DNA of 22,482 nucleotides from Rubrobacter sp. GTDB taxonomy: Bacteria > Actinomycetota > Rubrobacteria > Rubrobacterales > Rubrobacteraceae. Position 1 is the first letter of the stretch. Each line of letters starts with the position of its first letter. A program made the translations under genes and the position numbers. The notes below the pieces were generated by a model, which made no database searches, was not told the DNA's origin, and saw only the letters and a list, made by a program, of their open reading frames with translations. The stretch lies in NCBI GenBank assembly GCA_013695335.1, contig JACDAR010000352.1, positions 1 through 22,482 of the forward strand, in the 5' to 3' direction. This document shows positions 1 through 8,067 of this stretch, piece after piece.

Positions 1-1690
1 TCAGGCTGTAGGCGAAGCGGTAGGCGTCCTCAACGTCCTTCGGCGTCGCCTCATTGGGGAGGTTGATGGTCTTGGAGATCCCCATCGAGGTGTACTTCTG
101 GAACGCCGCCTGCATCTTGACGTGCCACTCGCTCGTAATGTCGTGCGAGGTGACCCACACGCTCCGGACGTCCTCGGGCACCTCGGGGATGTCGCGCACG
201 GACCCGTGCTCGGCGACCTTTTTCATCAGCTCGTCTGAGTGGAAGCCGCGCTCCTTCGCCAGCCGCACGAACTCGGGGTTCACGTCGGGCATCTCCATGT
301 CGGCCTGGCGGCGCATGAAGGCGACCGCGAAGAGCGGCTCGATGCCGCCGGAACAACCGGCGATCATGGAGATCGTGCCTGTCGGGGCGATGGTGGTGAC
401 GGTAGCGTTGCGGACGCGGTCGCCCCTCGCCTCGTGACGTGAGCCCTCGAAGTGGGGCATCACGCCGCGCTCTTCGGCGAGGTTGCGGCTCTCCTCCCAC
501 GCCTCGTCGTCCACGAACTTCATAACCTTCTCCGCGAAGGCGAGGCCCTCGTCAGAGTCGTAGGTGACGCCGAGTTTTATGAGCAGGTCGGCGAAGCCCA
601 TGACGCCAAGCCCGATGCGCCGGTTGCCCCGGCTCATCTCATCTATCTCGTCCAGCGGGTAGTTGTTCTGTTCGATCACGTTGTCCAGGAACCGGACCGC
701 CGTGTGGACCGTCTCCCGCAGGTCTTCCCAGTCGACCGATCCTTCGCCCGGACGGTCGCCCTCTATGAAGAACCGCTCCAGGTTGATCGAACCGAGGTTG
801 CACGAGTCGTAAGGCGGCAGGTGCGCCTCCGAACACGGGTTGGTCGATTCGATTGGGAACTGCGGCGTCGGGTTGTCCGCGTTGATCCTATCTATAAAGA
901 CCACGCCAGGCTCGCCGTTCAGCCATGCACCCTCGACGATCTTGCTGAAAAGATCCCGCGCCCTGACGGTCCTGACCGTATCGCCGTTTCTAGGGTTGGT
1001 CAGGTCGAAGTCCGTATCCTCCTCGACGGCCTGCATGAAGGCGTCGGTGACGGCGACGGAGATGTTGAAGTTGTTGATCTGGTCGTTCTCGCGCTTGCAG
1101 TCTATGAACTCCTCGACGTCCGGGTGGTCAACCCTGAGGATGCCCATGTTCGCCCCGCGCCGGGTTCCGCCCTGCTTGATCTTGTCCGTCGAAGCGTCGT
1201 ATATCGCCATGAAAGAAACTGGCCCGCTGGAGACGCCCATCGTGGACTGAACGAGATCGTTCTTCGGACGCAGCCTGGAAAAGCCAAATCCCGTGCCGCC
1301 GCCCGATTTATGGATGATGGCCTGGTGCTTGAGGGTGTCGTAGATGCCGTCTATGGAGTCGTCCACGGGTAGTACGAAGCACGCCGAGAGCTGCTGAAGC
1401 TCGCGCCCGGCGTTCATCAAGGTCGGCGAGTTGGGCATGAACTTCCTGGTGGTCATCATCCCCAGGAAACGCTCGTAGCTCTCCTCATATAGCGCCTGCG
1501 CCTCCTCGCCATCCTTGAACCGGAACTCCCCCTCGGCGATGTTGGAGGCGACCCTCCGGAACATATCCATCGGCTCCTCGATGGCGACGCCCTGTTCGTT
1601 CTTCTTCAGGTAGCGCTTCTTGAGCACCGCGACTGCATTATCCGTAAGGTCTATCTCGCTCAGACGGTTGTAATTCACTTCCTCGCTCAT
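1..1690 (-). CDS. nrdJ: Vitamin B12-dependent (class II) ribonucleotide reductase, N-terminal part, cut by window edge
   Basis: Reduces ribonucleotides to deoxyribonucleotides in the cytoplasm using adenosylcobalamin, without needing oxygen. The frame opens at ATG 1688-1690 and stays open to the left edge, giving 563 residues; the C-terminus lies outside. Seen: PNSPTLMNAG near residue 86, the first redox cysteine in SACF (C104), GGTRRGAN near 174, and NPCSE with N284, C286 and E288, followed by C297. The 11-residue spacing from C286 to C297 matches the thiyl-radical and redox cysteines of characterised class II enzymes (family knowledge). The start has AAGGGGAGG directly upstream. nrdR lies 121 bp upstream on the same strand, so the pair is probably co-transcribed and repressed by NrdR. 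That 121-bp spacer holds only a 9-bp direct repeat (1751-1759, 1775-1783) and no promoter I can defend. Confidence 0.96.
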   Translation of the reverse strand, partial: MSEEVNYNRLSEIDLTDNAVAVLKKRYLKKNEQGVAIEEPMDMFRRVASNIAEGEFRFKDGEEAQALYEESYERFLGMMTTRKFMPNSPTLMNAGRELQQLSACFVLPVDDSIDGIYDTLKHQAIIHKSGGGTGFGFSRLRPKNDLVQSTMGVSSGPVSFMAIYDASTDKIKQGGTRRGANMGILRVDHPDVEEFIDCKRENDQINNFNISVAVTDAFMQAVEEDTDFDLTNPRNGDTVRTVRARDLFSKIVEGAWLNGEPGVVFIDRINADNPTPQFPIESTNPCSEAHLPPYDSCNLGSINLERFFIEGDRPGEGSVDWEDLRETVHTAVRFLDNVIEQNNYPLDEIDEMSRGNRRIGLGVMGFADLLIKLGVTYDSDEGLAFAEKVMKFVDDEAWEESRNLAEERGVMPHFEGSRHEARGDRVRNATVTTIAPTGTISMIAGCSGGIEPLFAVAFMRRQADMEMPDVNPEFVRLAKERGFHSDELMKKVAEHGSVRDIPEVPEDVRSVWVTSHDITSEWHVKMQAAFQKYTSMGISKTINLPNEATPKDVEDAYRFAYSL

Positions 1691-1811
1691 CCTCCCCTTG
1701 TTTTACCGCTTGCCCTGCTCGTTCCATCGACAAAATCTTCATTTACATCCCGTGCGGCAACGTCTTCGACGGCACGTGCGGCACACATTCACGGCCGCCC
1801 CCTGAATCGGC

Positions 1812-2285
1812 CTACCTCGTGGCGTTGCCCACGCCGGAGCCGGAGAGGCGCACCAGCTCGGAGCGGAACTGATCCACGTCCGTATAGTGACGGTAGACGG
1901 AAGCGAAGCGCATGTACGCAACCATGTCCAGACGGCGCAGCCGCAACAGTACCATGTCCCCCAGGCGCCGCGAGGTCACCTCGTGCCTGCGCCGCTCCCG
2001 CAACTCGGCCTCGACCTCGTCCACCATCACCTCGATCTGCTCCTCCGAGATCCGCTGCTTGGCGCAAGCCTTCACGAGACCAACCTGCAATTTCTCCCGC
2101 ACGAAGGGCTCCCGCTCCCCGTTCCTCTTTATAACCATCAGCCTCAAGGGCTCCCGCCGCTCGTACGTGGTGAACCTCTTCCCGCACGAAAGACACTCCC
2201 GACGACGACGGATCGCATCTTTCGTCTCCGATAAACGCGAGTCTATGACCTTTGTGTCTTCGAAATCACAGTAAGGACACTGCAC
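1812..2285 (-). CDS. nrdR: Transcriptional repressor NrdR
   Basis: ATP/dATP-sensing repressor of ribonucleotide reductase genes. From GTG 2283-2285 the protein is 157 residues, the usual NrdR length. It begins VQCPYC, with zinc-ribbon cysteines at C3, C6, C31 and C34, followed by an ATP-cone domain over roughly residues 45-135. The frame also contains an upstream ATG at 2345, but that would add about 20 residues before the invariant N-terminal CPYC, so GTG 2285 is preferred. A GGGGG run lies a few bases upstream as a weak ribosome site. Its position immediately before nrdJ is the classical nrdR-nrdJ arrangement of actinobacteria. It probably autoregulates through the candidate boxes at 2307-2352. 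Confidence 0.96.
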   Translation of the reverse strand: MQCPYCDFEDTKVIDSRLSETKDAIRRRRECLSCGKRFTTYERREPLRLMVIKRNGEREPFVREKLQVGLVKACAKQRISEEQIEVMVDEVEAELRERRRHEVTSRRLGDMVLLRLRRLDMVAYMRFASVYRHYTDVDQFRSELVRLSGSGVGNATR

Positions 2286-2306
2286 TTCGTAACCCCCGTT
2301 ACTCCA

Positions 2307-2352
2307 ACACCACATCTGGTAGACTGGAAACCTAGCACACCACATTTTCGTA
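2307..2352. promoter_or_regulatory. Candidate tandem NrdR boxes
   Basis: The nonamer ACACCACAT occurs at 2307-2315 and again at 2337-2345, exactly 30 bp apart (about three helical turns). Extended to 16 bp, the first copy (ACACCACATCTGGTAG) matches the NrdR-box consensus ACACWATATATWGTGT at 10 of 16 positions and contains the dyad ACCA-N4-TGGT; the second matches at about 9. NrdR is known to bind paired boxes separated by whole helical turns. The copies straddle the candidate -10, so binding would block initiation. The match is degenerate. Confidence 0.45.
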
Positions 2353-2358
2353 TATCAA
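2329..2358 (-). promoter_or_regulatory. Candidate promoter of nrdR-nrdJ
   Basis: On the minus strand TTGATA (2358-2353, five of six matches to TTGACA) is followed after 18 bp by TAGGTT (2334-2329, three of six matches to TATAAT). Transcription would start near 2322, about 37 bp before the GTG of nrdR. The -10 match is weak, so this is a tentative call supported mainly by position and by the overlapping repeat boxes. Confidence 0.35.
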
Positions 2359-2543
2359 TAGGCGCTAAATAACCCTGAATGTGAGGTTGACTTCACTCTC
2401 ATGGCCAGAAACGCCTTAATCATGCGAAGTCCGGCCCCTGAGAGCGCCCGGAACATTTTTTCAGATTTTTTTCACAAATGGGCGTTTTCGTGGAATATCC
2501 CGCAAATTACGCACCTTTATGTTCAGGTGAAGACAGTACATTC

Positions 2544-2605
2544 GACCTGCAGGTCAATCTAGCATTTGTATGCTAGTTTATATCTACCTGAAGTTCAAGT
2601 AGATA
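2544..2605. repeat. Cluster of three palindromes next to the tadA stop
   Basis: Three inverted repeats lie within 62 bp. The first is GACCTGCAGGTC (2544-2555), a perfect 12-bp palindrome. The second is CTAGCAT-TTGT-ATGCTAG (2559-2576), a perfect 7-bp stem with a 4-base loop. The third, 2581-2605, has 12-base arms around a central G with one mismatch (TATCTAC...GTAGATA). The third ends at the base just before the tadA stop codon on the minus strand, so it could form a 3' hairpin on the tadA transcript, although no U-run follows. The heptamer TTCAGGT or its complement also recurs at 2522, 2586 and 2618. Confidence 0.6.
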
Positions 2606-3097
2606 CTATATGGTTGCTTCAGGTGTTCCAAACTGCGGTGTATCGGATGATTTGCGTGGGGCATTGTGACGCTCTTCTCTGAAGAATTCACGCAGGAGGT
2701 CTGCTGCTTCGCCTTCGAGTACGCCTCTGGTTACTGGGAAGGTATGGTTGAGGCGGGAATCTGAGGGGATGTTATGGAGGGTTCCGGCGTAGCCAGACTT
2801 CGGGCTTGGGGTGGCGTAGACGAGGCGGGAGATCTGGGCGGCGTGGGCGGCCCCGGCGCACATGGGGCATGGTTCGAGGGTGGAATACAGGGCGCAGCCG
2901 GTGAGACGCCACGCTCCCAGGGCTTCTGCGGCCCTGCGGAGGGCGAGTATCTCGGCGTGGGCCGTGGGGTCACGGGCCTTCTCACGTTCGACGCGGGCGA
3001 CGGAGAGGATTCTGTCCCCTTGCGCTACCACGGCGCCGACCGGGATCTCGCCGCAGTCCCTGGCTTCGCGGGCTGCCGTGAGGGCGCGACGCATCAT
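2606..3097 (-). CDS. tadA: tRNA-specific adenosine deaminase (TadA family)
   Basis: Zinc-dependent deaminase that converts the wobble adenosine of tRNA-Arg(ACG) to inosine. From ATG 3097 the protein has 163 residues, typical for TadA. Seen: VGAVV in the first strand, the zinc and proton-shuttle motif HAE (H47, E49) and PCPMC with C77 and C80. A GAGGG ribosome site lies 8 bases before ATG 3097. A GTG at 3163 adds 22 residues and follows a TATTAT box by 7 bases, so a leaderless longer form is possible. Odd: the conserved Asn before the active-site loop (WNRP in E. coli) is Val here (ARVER), and the Asp of the DAKTGAAG segment is replaced (PSPKSGYAG). The family call is firm; strict tRNA specificity is inferred. 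Confidence 0.88.
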   Translation of the reverse strand: MMRRALTAAREARDCGEIPVGAVVAQGDRILSVARVEREKARDPTAHAEILALRRAAEALGAWRLTGCALYSTLEPCPMCAGAAHAAQISRLVYATPSPKSGYAGTLHNIPSDSRLNHTFPVTRGVLEGEAADLLREFFREERHNAPRKSSDTPQFGTPEATI

Positions 3098-3245
3098 CGT
3101 GAGATCCCTCGCCCCAGCCGGTTCTTCATCCAGAGATTGACCAGAATCAGGCCGTTTGCGCACGTATCAGATAATATCAAGGCTCCCGCCGAAGTGGGCG
3201 TTGGGTGGGCATAATGTAGGGGACAACATCCGCCAGGTCTTCCGT

Positions 3246-3257
3246 GGAGGAAAATTG
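3246..3257 (+). promoter_or_regulatory. Ribosome binding site fixing a TTG start for moxR
   Basis: GGAGG at 3246-3250 is followed by AAAA and TTG at 3255-3257. No other start in this frame has a comparable site, so it decides the start of the MoxR protein and excludes the 33-residue upstream extension from TTG 3156. A CATAAT at 3210-3215 could be the -10 element of its promoter, but I see no matching -35. Confidence 0.75.
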
Positions 3258-4208
3258 CAGCGTAACCAGGTAGAGAACATCGTGGAAGTGAGGGAGGCAT
3301 ACGCAAGGCTCAGGGACTCCGTGTGCCGGGTGGTAGTCGGCAAGGATGCGGTGGTGGATCTGTGCCTGATCTCACTTCTCGCGGGAGGCCACGTGCTGCT
3401 TACGGATATCCCCGGCGTGGGCAAAACCACGCTAGCACGGGCGATATCCTCCTCCATCTCGGCCGAGTTCTCCCGCATACAGTTCACGCCTGACCTGCTT
3501 CCATCGGACATCACGGGTACCAGCGTCTACGATCCGAGGGAGACGCGCTTCAGGTGGTTGCCTGGTCCTGTCTTCGCGCCGGTATTGCTTGCGGATGAGA
3601 TCAACCGCGCCACCCCGAGGACGCAGAGCGCGCTGCTCGAAGCGATGGCCGAAGGACAGGTGACCGTGGAGGGTGAGACGCGGCCCCTGCCGGAACCGTT
3701 CTTCGTGGTTGCGACGCAGAATCCGCACCATTTCCACGGGACGTACCCGCTGCCCGAGGGCCAGCTCGACCGCTTCATGGTGGCGACGAGCATGGGATAT
3801 CCGGCCAGGAATGCTGAACTCGGGATCGTGCGGGCCCAGGTCGAAGGACGCCCCCTGGAGGATGTCAAGCCGGTCGTTAGCGTCAGAGAGGTGGCGATGG
3901 CCCGCGAGATGGTGCGGCGGGTGCAGGTTCACGACGAGGTACTCGGATACGCGGTCGCGCTCGCTGAGGCGACGAGGGAGCATCCCGCAGTAGGGCTTGG
4001 CGTCTCGCCGAGGGGTTCCATTGCCCTGATTCGGGCTTCCCAGGCTCGGGCTGCAACGCGGGGACGGGATTTCGTCGGTCCCGAGGATGTCAAGGAGCTG
4101 GCGCTGCACGCGCTGCCGCACCGCATCTCCGTGCGCGGCGCATCGTCAGGCACGACCGCCGAGGCCGTGGTCCGGGAGGTGCTCCGCTCCGTATCCCCTC
4201 CGGCATGA
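3255..4208 (+). CDS. MoxR-family AAA+ ATPase
   Basis: Chaperone-like AAA+ ATPase thought to remodel or activate partner proteins encoded beside it. From TTG 3255 it is 317 residues, a normal MoxR length. Walker A is PGVGKT at residues 53-58 in the context LLTDIPGVGKTTLA, and Walker B is LLADEINRA with D114-E115. Further family signatures are the sensor-type ATQNP and the YPLPEGQLDRF segment. It is the first gene of an operon: the DUF58 gene starts 13 bp after its stop and TgpA follows with overlap. This trio is widely conserved and has been linked to envelope or surface-protein assembly, but the client is unknown. It is divergent from tadA. Confidence 0.93.
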   Translation: MQRNQVENIVEVREAYARLRDSVCRVVVGKDAVVDLCLISLLAGGHVLLTDIPGVGKTTLARAISSSISAEFSRIQFTPDLLPSDITGTSVYDPRETRFRWLPGPVFAPVLLADEINRATPRTQSALLEAMAEGQVTVEGETRPLPEPFFVVATQNPHHFHGTYPLPEGQLDRFMVATSMGYPARNAELGIVRAQVEGRPLEDVKPVVSVREVAMAREMVRRVQVHDEVLGYAVALAEATREHPAVGLGVSPRGSIALIRASQARAATRGRDFVGPEDVKELALHALPHRISVRGASSGTTAEAVVREVLRSVSPPA

Positions 4209-4221
4209 GGACTGGAGAATA

Positions 4222-5406
4222 ATGGGAAAGAGTCGGGACAGGGCGAGGAGGTTGGGCAAGCCCGCGCTCCTGATCTTCCTCACCATCATCCTGTATCTGA
4301 TCGCCATGAACTCGGGGGCTGGCTGGCTGTACGTGGTTTCGGCCCTGATCGGGTCCGCGGTAGCCGTTTCGATTGCTGCCCCCCTGTGGACCGCGCGCGG
4401 CATCGAGGCCATCCGCCTGGCCCCCGTGATAGGCCGCGCCGGGGAGCCGCTCCGCTGCACGCTGGAGGTCCGAAATACGGGAAGGCTGGCCCGTCATCTC
4501 CTGGAAGTGGGGGACGAGTTCGCAGGGGACACGGGGCGTGCGGTTGTGACGCGGGTCAGGGGCGGCGCGACGGCGCGGGTGGAGTATGTGCTCGAGAACC
4601 CGCGCCGGGGCATCTACTCCGGCGGCGAGATCGTCGTCGAATCCGGGGCGCCGTTCGGGCTATTCCACGGACGGCGCAAGATACGTGCGGCGTCGAACAC
4701 CGTGATCCACCCCCGCACCTTCGACGTGGCGGCGCTTCCACCTGTGGCGCCCCTCGACACCGAACGCGGTGATCGCAGCGAGTCTTCGACGCTGCACCGC
4801 GGGCACGGCGGTGAATTCTGGGGCATCAGGGAGTACCGTCCGGGCGACCCGGCGCGGCTCGTCGCGTGGCGCAGGAGCGCGCGCGGCCTCGCTGCGGGAA
4901 GGCTAGCCGTCAGGGAGCTGGCGCAGGAGACCTATCCACCATTCGTTCTTGCCCTGAACCTCGACGCCCGCGCGCCGAGGGAGGCCCGCGAGATGGTAGT
5001 TTCGGCAGGGGCTTCCCTGTTGCTGTTCGCGCTGAGGGAGGGAAGGGTCGTCCGGGCAGACGCCGGGCCGCAGAAGGAGCCCTTCCCAGAGCAGCCGGAT
5101 CAGGACGCCGTTTTGACCTGGTGCGCCGGGCTCGTGGCCTCCAGGATGCCTGATCCATCCGGGGCGAGTGTTGAGATACGACCGTCCATGCCAATTACGA
5201 GGGCCGGATCTTCAGTCGCGCAAGGGGAATCGGGGGCACAGACCGTGGTGCTCATTTCTTGCCGCGAGTTCGTGGGTCCGAAGACACGAAGCGGGCCGTG
5301 GATGACGCTGGAAGAGGAGCAGGAATTCCTGGATGAGGTAAGGAGAGACGGACGTATGGCTGTCAGGCTCGGCCCTGACCTGGAGGAACCGTGGAGGATG
5401 GAATGA
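4222..5406 (+). CDS. DUF58 domain-containing membrane protein
   Basis: A 394-residue protein from ATG 4222, preceded by GGAG at 4 bases. Two hydrophobic helices (about residues 13-30 and 34-56) anchor it, followed by a beta-rich region and the DUF58 core with the signature IREYRPGDPARLVAW around residues 202-216. DUF58 proteins are the usual partners of MoxR ATPases and may provide a VWA-like platform; the biochemical function is not known. The gene's stop codon overlaps the next start as ATGA (5403-5406), implying translational coupling with the transglutaminase. Confidence 0.92.
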   Translation: MGKSRDRARRLGKPALLIFLTIILYLIAMNSGAGWLYVVSALIGSAVAVSIAAPLWTARGIEAIRLAPVIGRAGEPLRCTLEVRNTGRLARHLLEVGDEFAGDTGRAVVTRVRGGATARVEYVLENPRRGIYSGGEIVVESGAPFGLFHGRRKIRAASNTVIHPRTFDVAALPPVAPLDTERGDRSESSTLHRGHGGEFWGIREYRPGDPARLVAWRRSARGLAAGRLAVRELAQETYPPFVLALNLDARAPREAREMVVSAGASLLLFALREGRVVRADAGPQKEPFPEQPDQDAVLTWCAGLVASRMPDPSGASVEIRPSMPITRAGSSVAQGESGAQTVVLISCREFVGPKTRSGPWMTLEEEQEFLDEVRRDGRMAVRLGPDLEEPWRME

Positions 5407-7619
5407 GCAACGGAGATCCCGGTTTGCTTGGGCGCATCAGGGAGCGGATACCGACGAGCCAGAAGAAGGCGCCCGAGGATTCTCTAGAGTTGCGGGCGTG
5501 GGTGCTCGCGGCAGTGCTCGTGGGAGAGGTGGCTGTGCTCACCAGCGGCTACTTCGACTGGATGACCGGCATCCTGGTGCCGCTGCTCACGGTGGTTGCC
5601 TTCGGCGTGAGTTACCAGCGGCGGCGGGAGAAGAACTTCCTCATCAAGATCCTGCTCGCCTTCGGCGCGCTGGCGGCGCTGGCCATGTTCTTCAGGGAGG
5701 TTCTCTCCTCGCTCTACGACACGCGGGTGCCGCTGGCCCGGCTCTTTCTTTGGGTGCAGGTCATCCACGCCTTCGACCTTCCGGCCCGCAAGGACGTGGC
5801 GTACTCGCTGGTTAGCGGCCTGATCCTGCTAAGCGTAGGCGCCGTGCTCTCGACGAGCCTGTGGTACGGCGTGTTCGTGCTCCTGTTCTTCTTCTGCGCC
5901 CTCGGCGCCCTGGCCCAGATGAACCTCTCGGAAGCCAGGGAAAGGTCCGGCGCAGCACCAGCGAGGAGCAGGGGACTGACGCTCGGCCTGATCGCACCCG
6001 GATTCTTCGCGGTTCTGGCCGTCGGGGTGCTTTGCTTCTCCCTCATGCCCCAGCGCCAGAGCATGAACCTCTCGATGATGCCGACTTCGGCGTTCCAGGA
6101 TCTGCAGGGAGACTTCTCCGGCAGCGTCCAGAACCCTGACTATCCGCAGTCGGGAGACCCGTTCTCCCAACCGCCCCGGAACATCGCGCCGGATTCATAC
6201 CACGGCTTCAACCCATACATGGATTTGAGGTCTCGTGGAAGGCTATCTGATGAGATCGTGATGAAGGTCCGCAGCGAGGAGGCGGTTCCTTACCGGGGTG
6301 TCGTCTTCGACGAGTACAACGGGAAGGGGTGGGTGATCTCCGGCGGCGAAGACAGCCTGGATACCCTGGTATCGGATGGCCCGCGCTACGATCTCTTCTC
6401 CGCCCCGAACGTGGAGCCGTCCGAGGGCGAGACGCGGCAGGTGGCACAGGTCTTCTACGTTGAGCAGGATGCCTCGAACGTCATCTTCGGCGCTTACCGC
6501 CCCGAGACCCTGTACTTTCCGGCTGCCGGCATCAAGGTGGACTCGCAGGCTTCGGCGCGTGCGCCGTACGAAATCCCGGCGGGCTCGACCTATTCGGTAG
6601 TCTCTCAGATCCCCAACGCCACGCCGGACCAACTGCGCCACGCCAGCACCACATATCCGGCGGGCATGGCCGAGAAATACACAGCCCTCCCCCCCACCGG
6701 CCTGGACAGGACCAGGGCGCTGGCCCGCGAGCTTACCGCCGGTACGACCAACCCGTACGACGCCGTAGTGAAGATGAACAACCACCTGAGGAAAGAATAC
6801 CCGTATGACCTCTCCATCCCGCCGCAACGCGACGAGATGGACGCTGTGGAGTACTTCCTGTTCGAAGAGCGGCGTGGATATTGCGAGCAGTTCGCCTCCT
6901 CGCTGGCAGTAATGGCCCGCTCCCAGGGCATCCCGGCCCGCGTGGCTACAGGCTACGTACCAGGCGAGTACAACCCGTTCACGGGGCTGTACGAAGTCAA
7001 AGCCTCGAGCGCCCACGCCTGGGTCGAGGTTTACTTCCCAGGCTATGGATGGTCCACCTTCGACCCGACCCCTGGCTTCGACTCGACACCCTGGCAGTAC
7101 CAGGCGGCTGGTAGCGTGCAGAGCGGCAAGGTTTTGGAGTTCGTCGCGGAGAAATCCGGGAAGGTCATCGGGCCCGCTTTCGGGGCGGTCGGCACGCTCA
7201 TGCGCGGCGTGGCCCGCCTCGATCCCGTGAGCATCATAATCGTGGGGCTGCTGGTAGCAGGGGCCGTGCTGGCTGGCATCTACTCCCGCAGATACCTGAT
7301 CCACCGCCGCCGCAAACCGGCGGTCCAACGCTCAGTAAAAGTCTCGGATGCCCGCCTGTATAGTCGGTACGGGGCCATCGTTGACGCACTAGCAGGCGCC
7401 GACGTTGTCCGGGAGACCGGGGAGACGCCTGAGGAGTTCGCCCGGCGGGCGGCGTATGAAGTGGAAGAACCGGCGGTGGGGAGGCTGGGGGAGATATACC
7501 TGTACGCCCGCTTCCGGGACGCCGTACCCCTGGCGTTGGTCGAGGAGTTCGATCGCCTGGAGCCGGTGGCGCTGGCGACGGTAAACCGGCTGAAAGAGGC
7601 GGCGCGGGTCAGTAGTTGA
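5403..7619 (+). CDS. Membrane transglutaminase-like protein (TgpA family, DUF3488-TGc-DUF4129)
   Basis: A 738-residue protein from ATG 5403, with GGAGG five bases upstream. An upstream in-frame GTG at 5391 lacks a better site. About seven hydrophobic helices fill residues 30-215, then an extracytoplasmic region carries a transglutaminase/protease core with a plausible catalytic triad: C494 in RRGYCEQF, H538 in SSAHAWVEV and D554 in STFDPTPG. A last membrane helix (about 609-630) is followed by a cytoplasmic DUF4129-like tail with GETPEEFARR. The family is related to TgpA of Pseudomonas, which is essential there; substrates are unknown. Its last 11 bp overlap the convergent arsC, leaving no room for an intergenic terminator. 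Confidence 0.93.
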   Translation: MSNGDPGLLGRIRERIPTSQKKAPEDSLELRAWVLAAVLVGEVAVLTSGYFDWMTGILVPLLTVVAFGVSYQRRREKNFLIKILLAFGALAALAMFFREVLSSLYDTRVPLARLFLWVQVIHAFDLPARKDVAYSLVSGLILLSVGAVLSTSLWYGVFVLLFFFCALGALAQMNLSEARERSGAAPARSRGLTLGLIAPGFFAVLAVGVLCFSLMPQRQSMNLSMMPTSAFQDLQGDFSGSVQNPDYPQSGDPFSQPPRNIAPDSYHGFNPYMDLRSRGRLSDEIVMKVRSEEAVPYRGVVFDEYNGKGWVISGGEDSLDTLVSDGPRYDLFSAPNVEPSEGETRQVAQVFYVEQDASNVIFGAYRPETLYFPAAGIKVDSQASARAPYEIPAGSTYSVVSQIPNATPDQLRHASTTYPAGMAEKYTALPPTGLDRTRALARELTAGTTNPYDAVVKMNNHLRKEYPYDLSIPPQRDEMDAVEYFLFEERRGYCEQFASSLAVMARSQGIPARVATGYVPGEYNPFTGLYEVKASSAHAWVEVYFPGYGWSTFDPTPGFDSTPWQYQAAGSVQSGKVLEFVAEKSGKVIGPAFGAVGTLMRGVARLDPVSIIIVGLLVAGAVLAGIYSRRYLIHRRRKPAVQRSVKVSDARLYSRYGAIVDALAGADVVRETGETPEEFARRAAYEVEEPAVGRLGEIYLYARFRDAVPLALVEEFDRLEPVALATVNRLKEAARVSS

Positions 7620-8067
7620 GCGCGCCGCGCTGAGAGGACAGGATCTCCGCCTCGATGCGCACCCGGATTTCATCACGCACGGCCCGGAACATAGCGAGGC
7701 GCTCCTCATCGCTCCCAGCAGCCCGGGAAGGGTCCGGCAACGACCAATGCAGGCGGTTCTTCGCGCCGGGGAAGAACGGGCACGCCTCGTTTGCGTCGTC
7801 GCAGACGGTGACTACGAAGTCGAAGGGCTCATCCACGTAACGTTCGAGGGTCTTGGATTCCTGATGAGAGATATCCGCCCCGAGCTCGGCCATTGCCCGG
7901 ATCGCTTCAGGCCGCACGGATGTTGCTTCCGTCCCGGCGCTGGCAACCTCGAATTGCTCTCCAGCGAGGTGGCGCAGCAACCCTTCGGCCATCTGCGAGC
8001 GAGCCGAGTTATGGGTACATAGGAACAGCACTCTCAGACGATCTCCGGTTTCTCTAGATTCCGCCAT
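7609..8067 (-). CDS. arsC: Arsenate reductase, LMW-PTPase type (distal copy)
   Basis: Reduces arsenate to arsenite in the cytoplasm. The 152-residue protein has the P-loop CTHNSARS (C17 to R23), the two resolving cysteines C89 and C96 in VCDDANEACP, and the acid motif PDPS (D112). The C-x6-C spacing matches the thioredoxin-coupled ArsC of Staphylococcus (C82/C89), so thioredoxin coupling is inferred. ATG 8065-8067 directly abuts the stop codon of the aquaporin gene (8068), so it is the last gene of the minus-strand ars operon. It overlaps tgpA by 11 bp at its 3' end. Confidence 0.94.
   Translation of the reverse strand: MAESRETGDRLRVLFLCTHNSARSQMAEGLLRHLAGEQFEVASAGTEATSVRPEAIRAMAELGADISHQESKTLERYVDEPFDFVVTVCDDANEACPFFPGAKNRLHWSLPDPSRAAGSDEERLAMFRAVRDEIRVRIEAEILSSQRGALNY

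Larger units (their letters stand above)
2286..2605. other. AT-richer intergenic region between nrdR and tadA
   Basis: This 320-bp gap is visibly richer in A and T than the flanking genes and has no convincing coding frame. From right to left it holds three palindromes (2544-2605), a T-rich stretch at 2455-2473 preceded by a 5-bp stem (2430-2434 with 2448-2452) that could be a weak plus-strand terminator, the candidate nrdR promoter, and the NrdR-like boxes. I looked for a cobalamin riboswitch, which can control RNR genes, and saw no B12-box-like sequence. A small RNA cannot be excluded. Confidence 0.6.

Noticed and set aside
452..1372. Long plus-strand open frame (306 codons) opposite nrdJ
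   Set aside because: Antisense shadow of a well-supported class II RNR frame in GC-rich DNA; no family resemblance and no ribosome site.
1751..1783. 9-bp direct repeat CGTGCGGCA and a bulged stem between nrdR and nrdJ
   Set aside because: Short, GC-rich and without promoter or terminator features; likely chance.
2286..2345. Longer NrdR start at ATG 2345
   Set aside because: Adds about 20 residues before the conserved N-terminal CPYC and would put the promoter-like boxes inside the gene.
2346..2605. Cobalamin riboswitch upstream of nrdR-nrdJ
   Set aside because: Expected for some B12-dependent RNR genes, but no B12-box-like segment or suitable stem set was seen by eye.
6243..7328. Minus-strand open frame (361 codons) inside tgpA
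   Set aside because: The plus strand carries the catalytic transglutaminase motifs; the antisense product has low-complexity composition typical of shadow frames.
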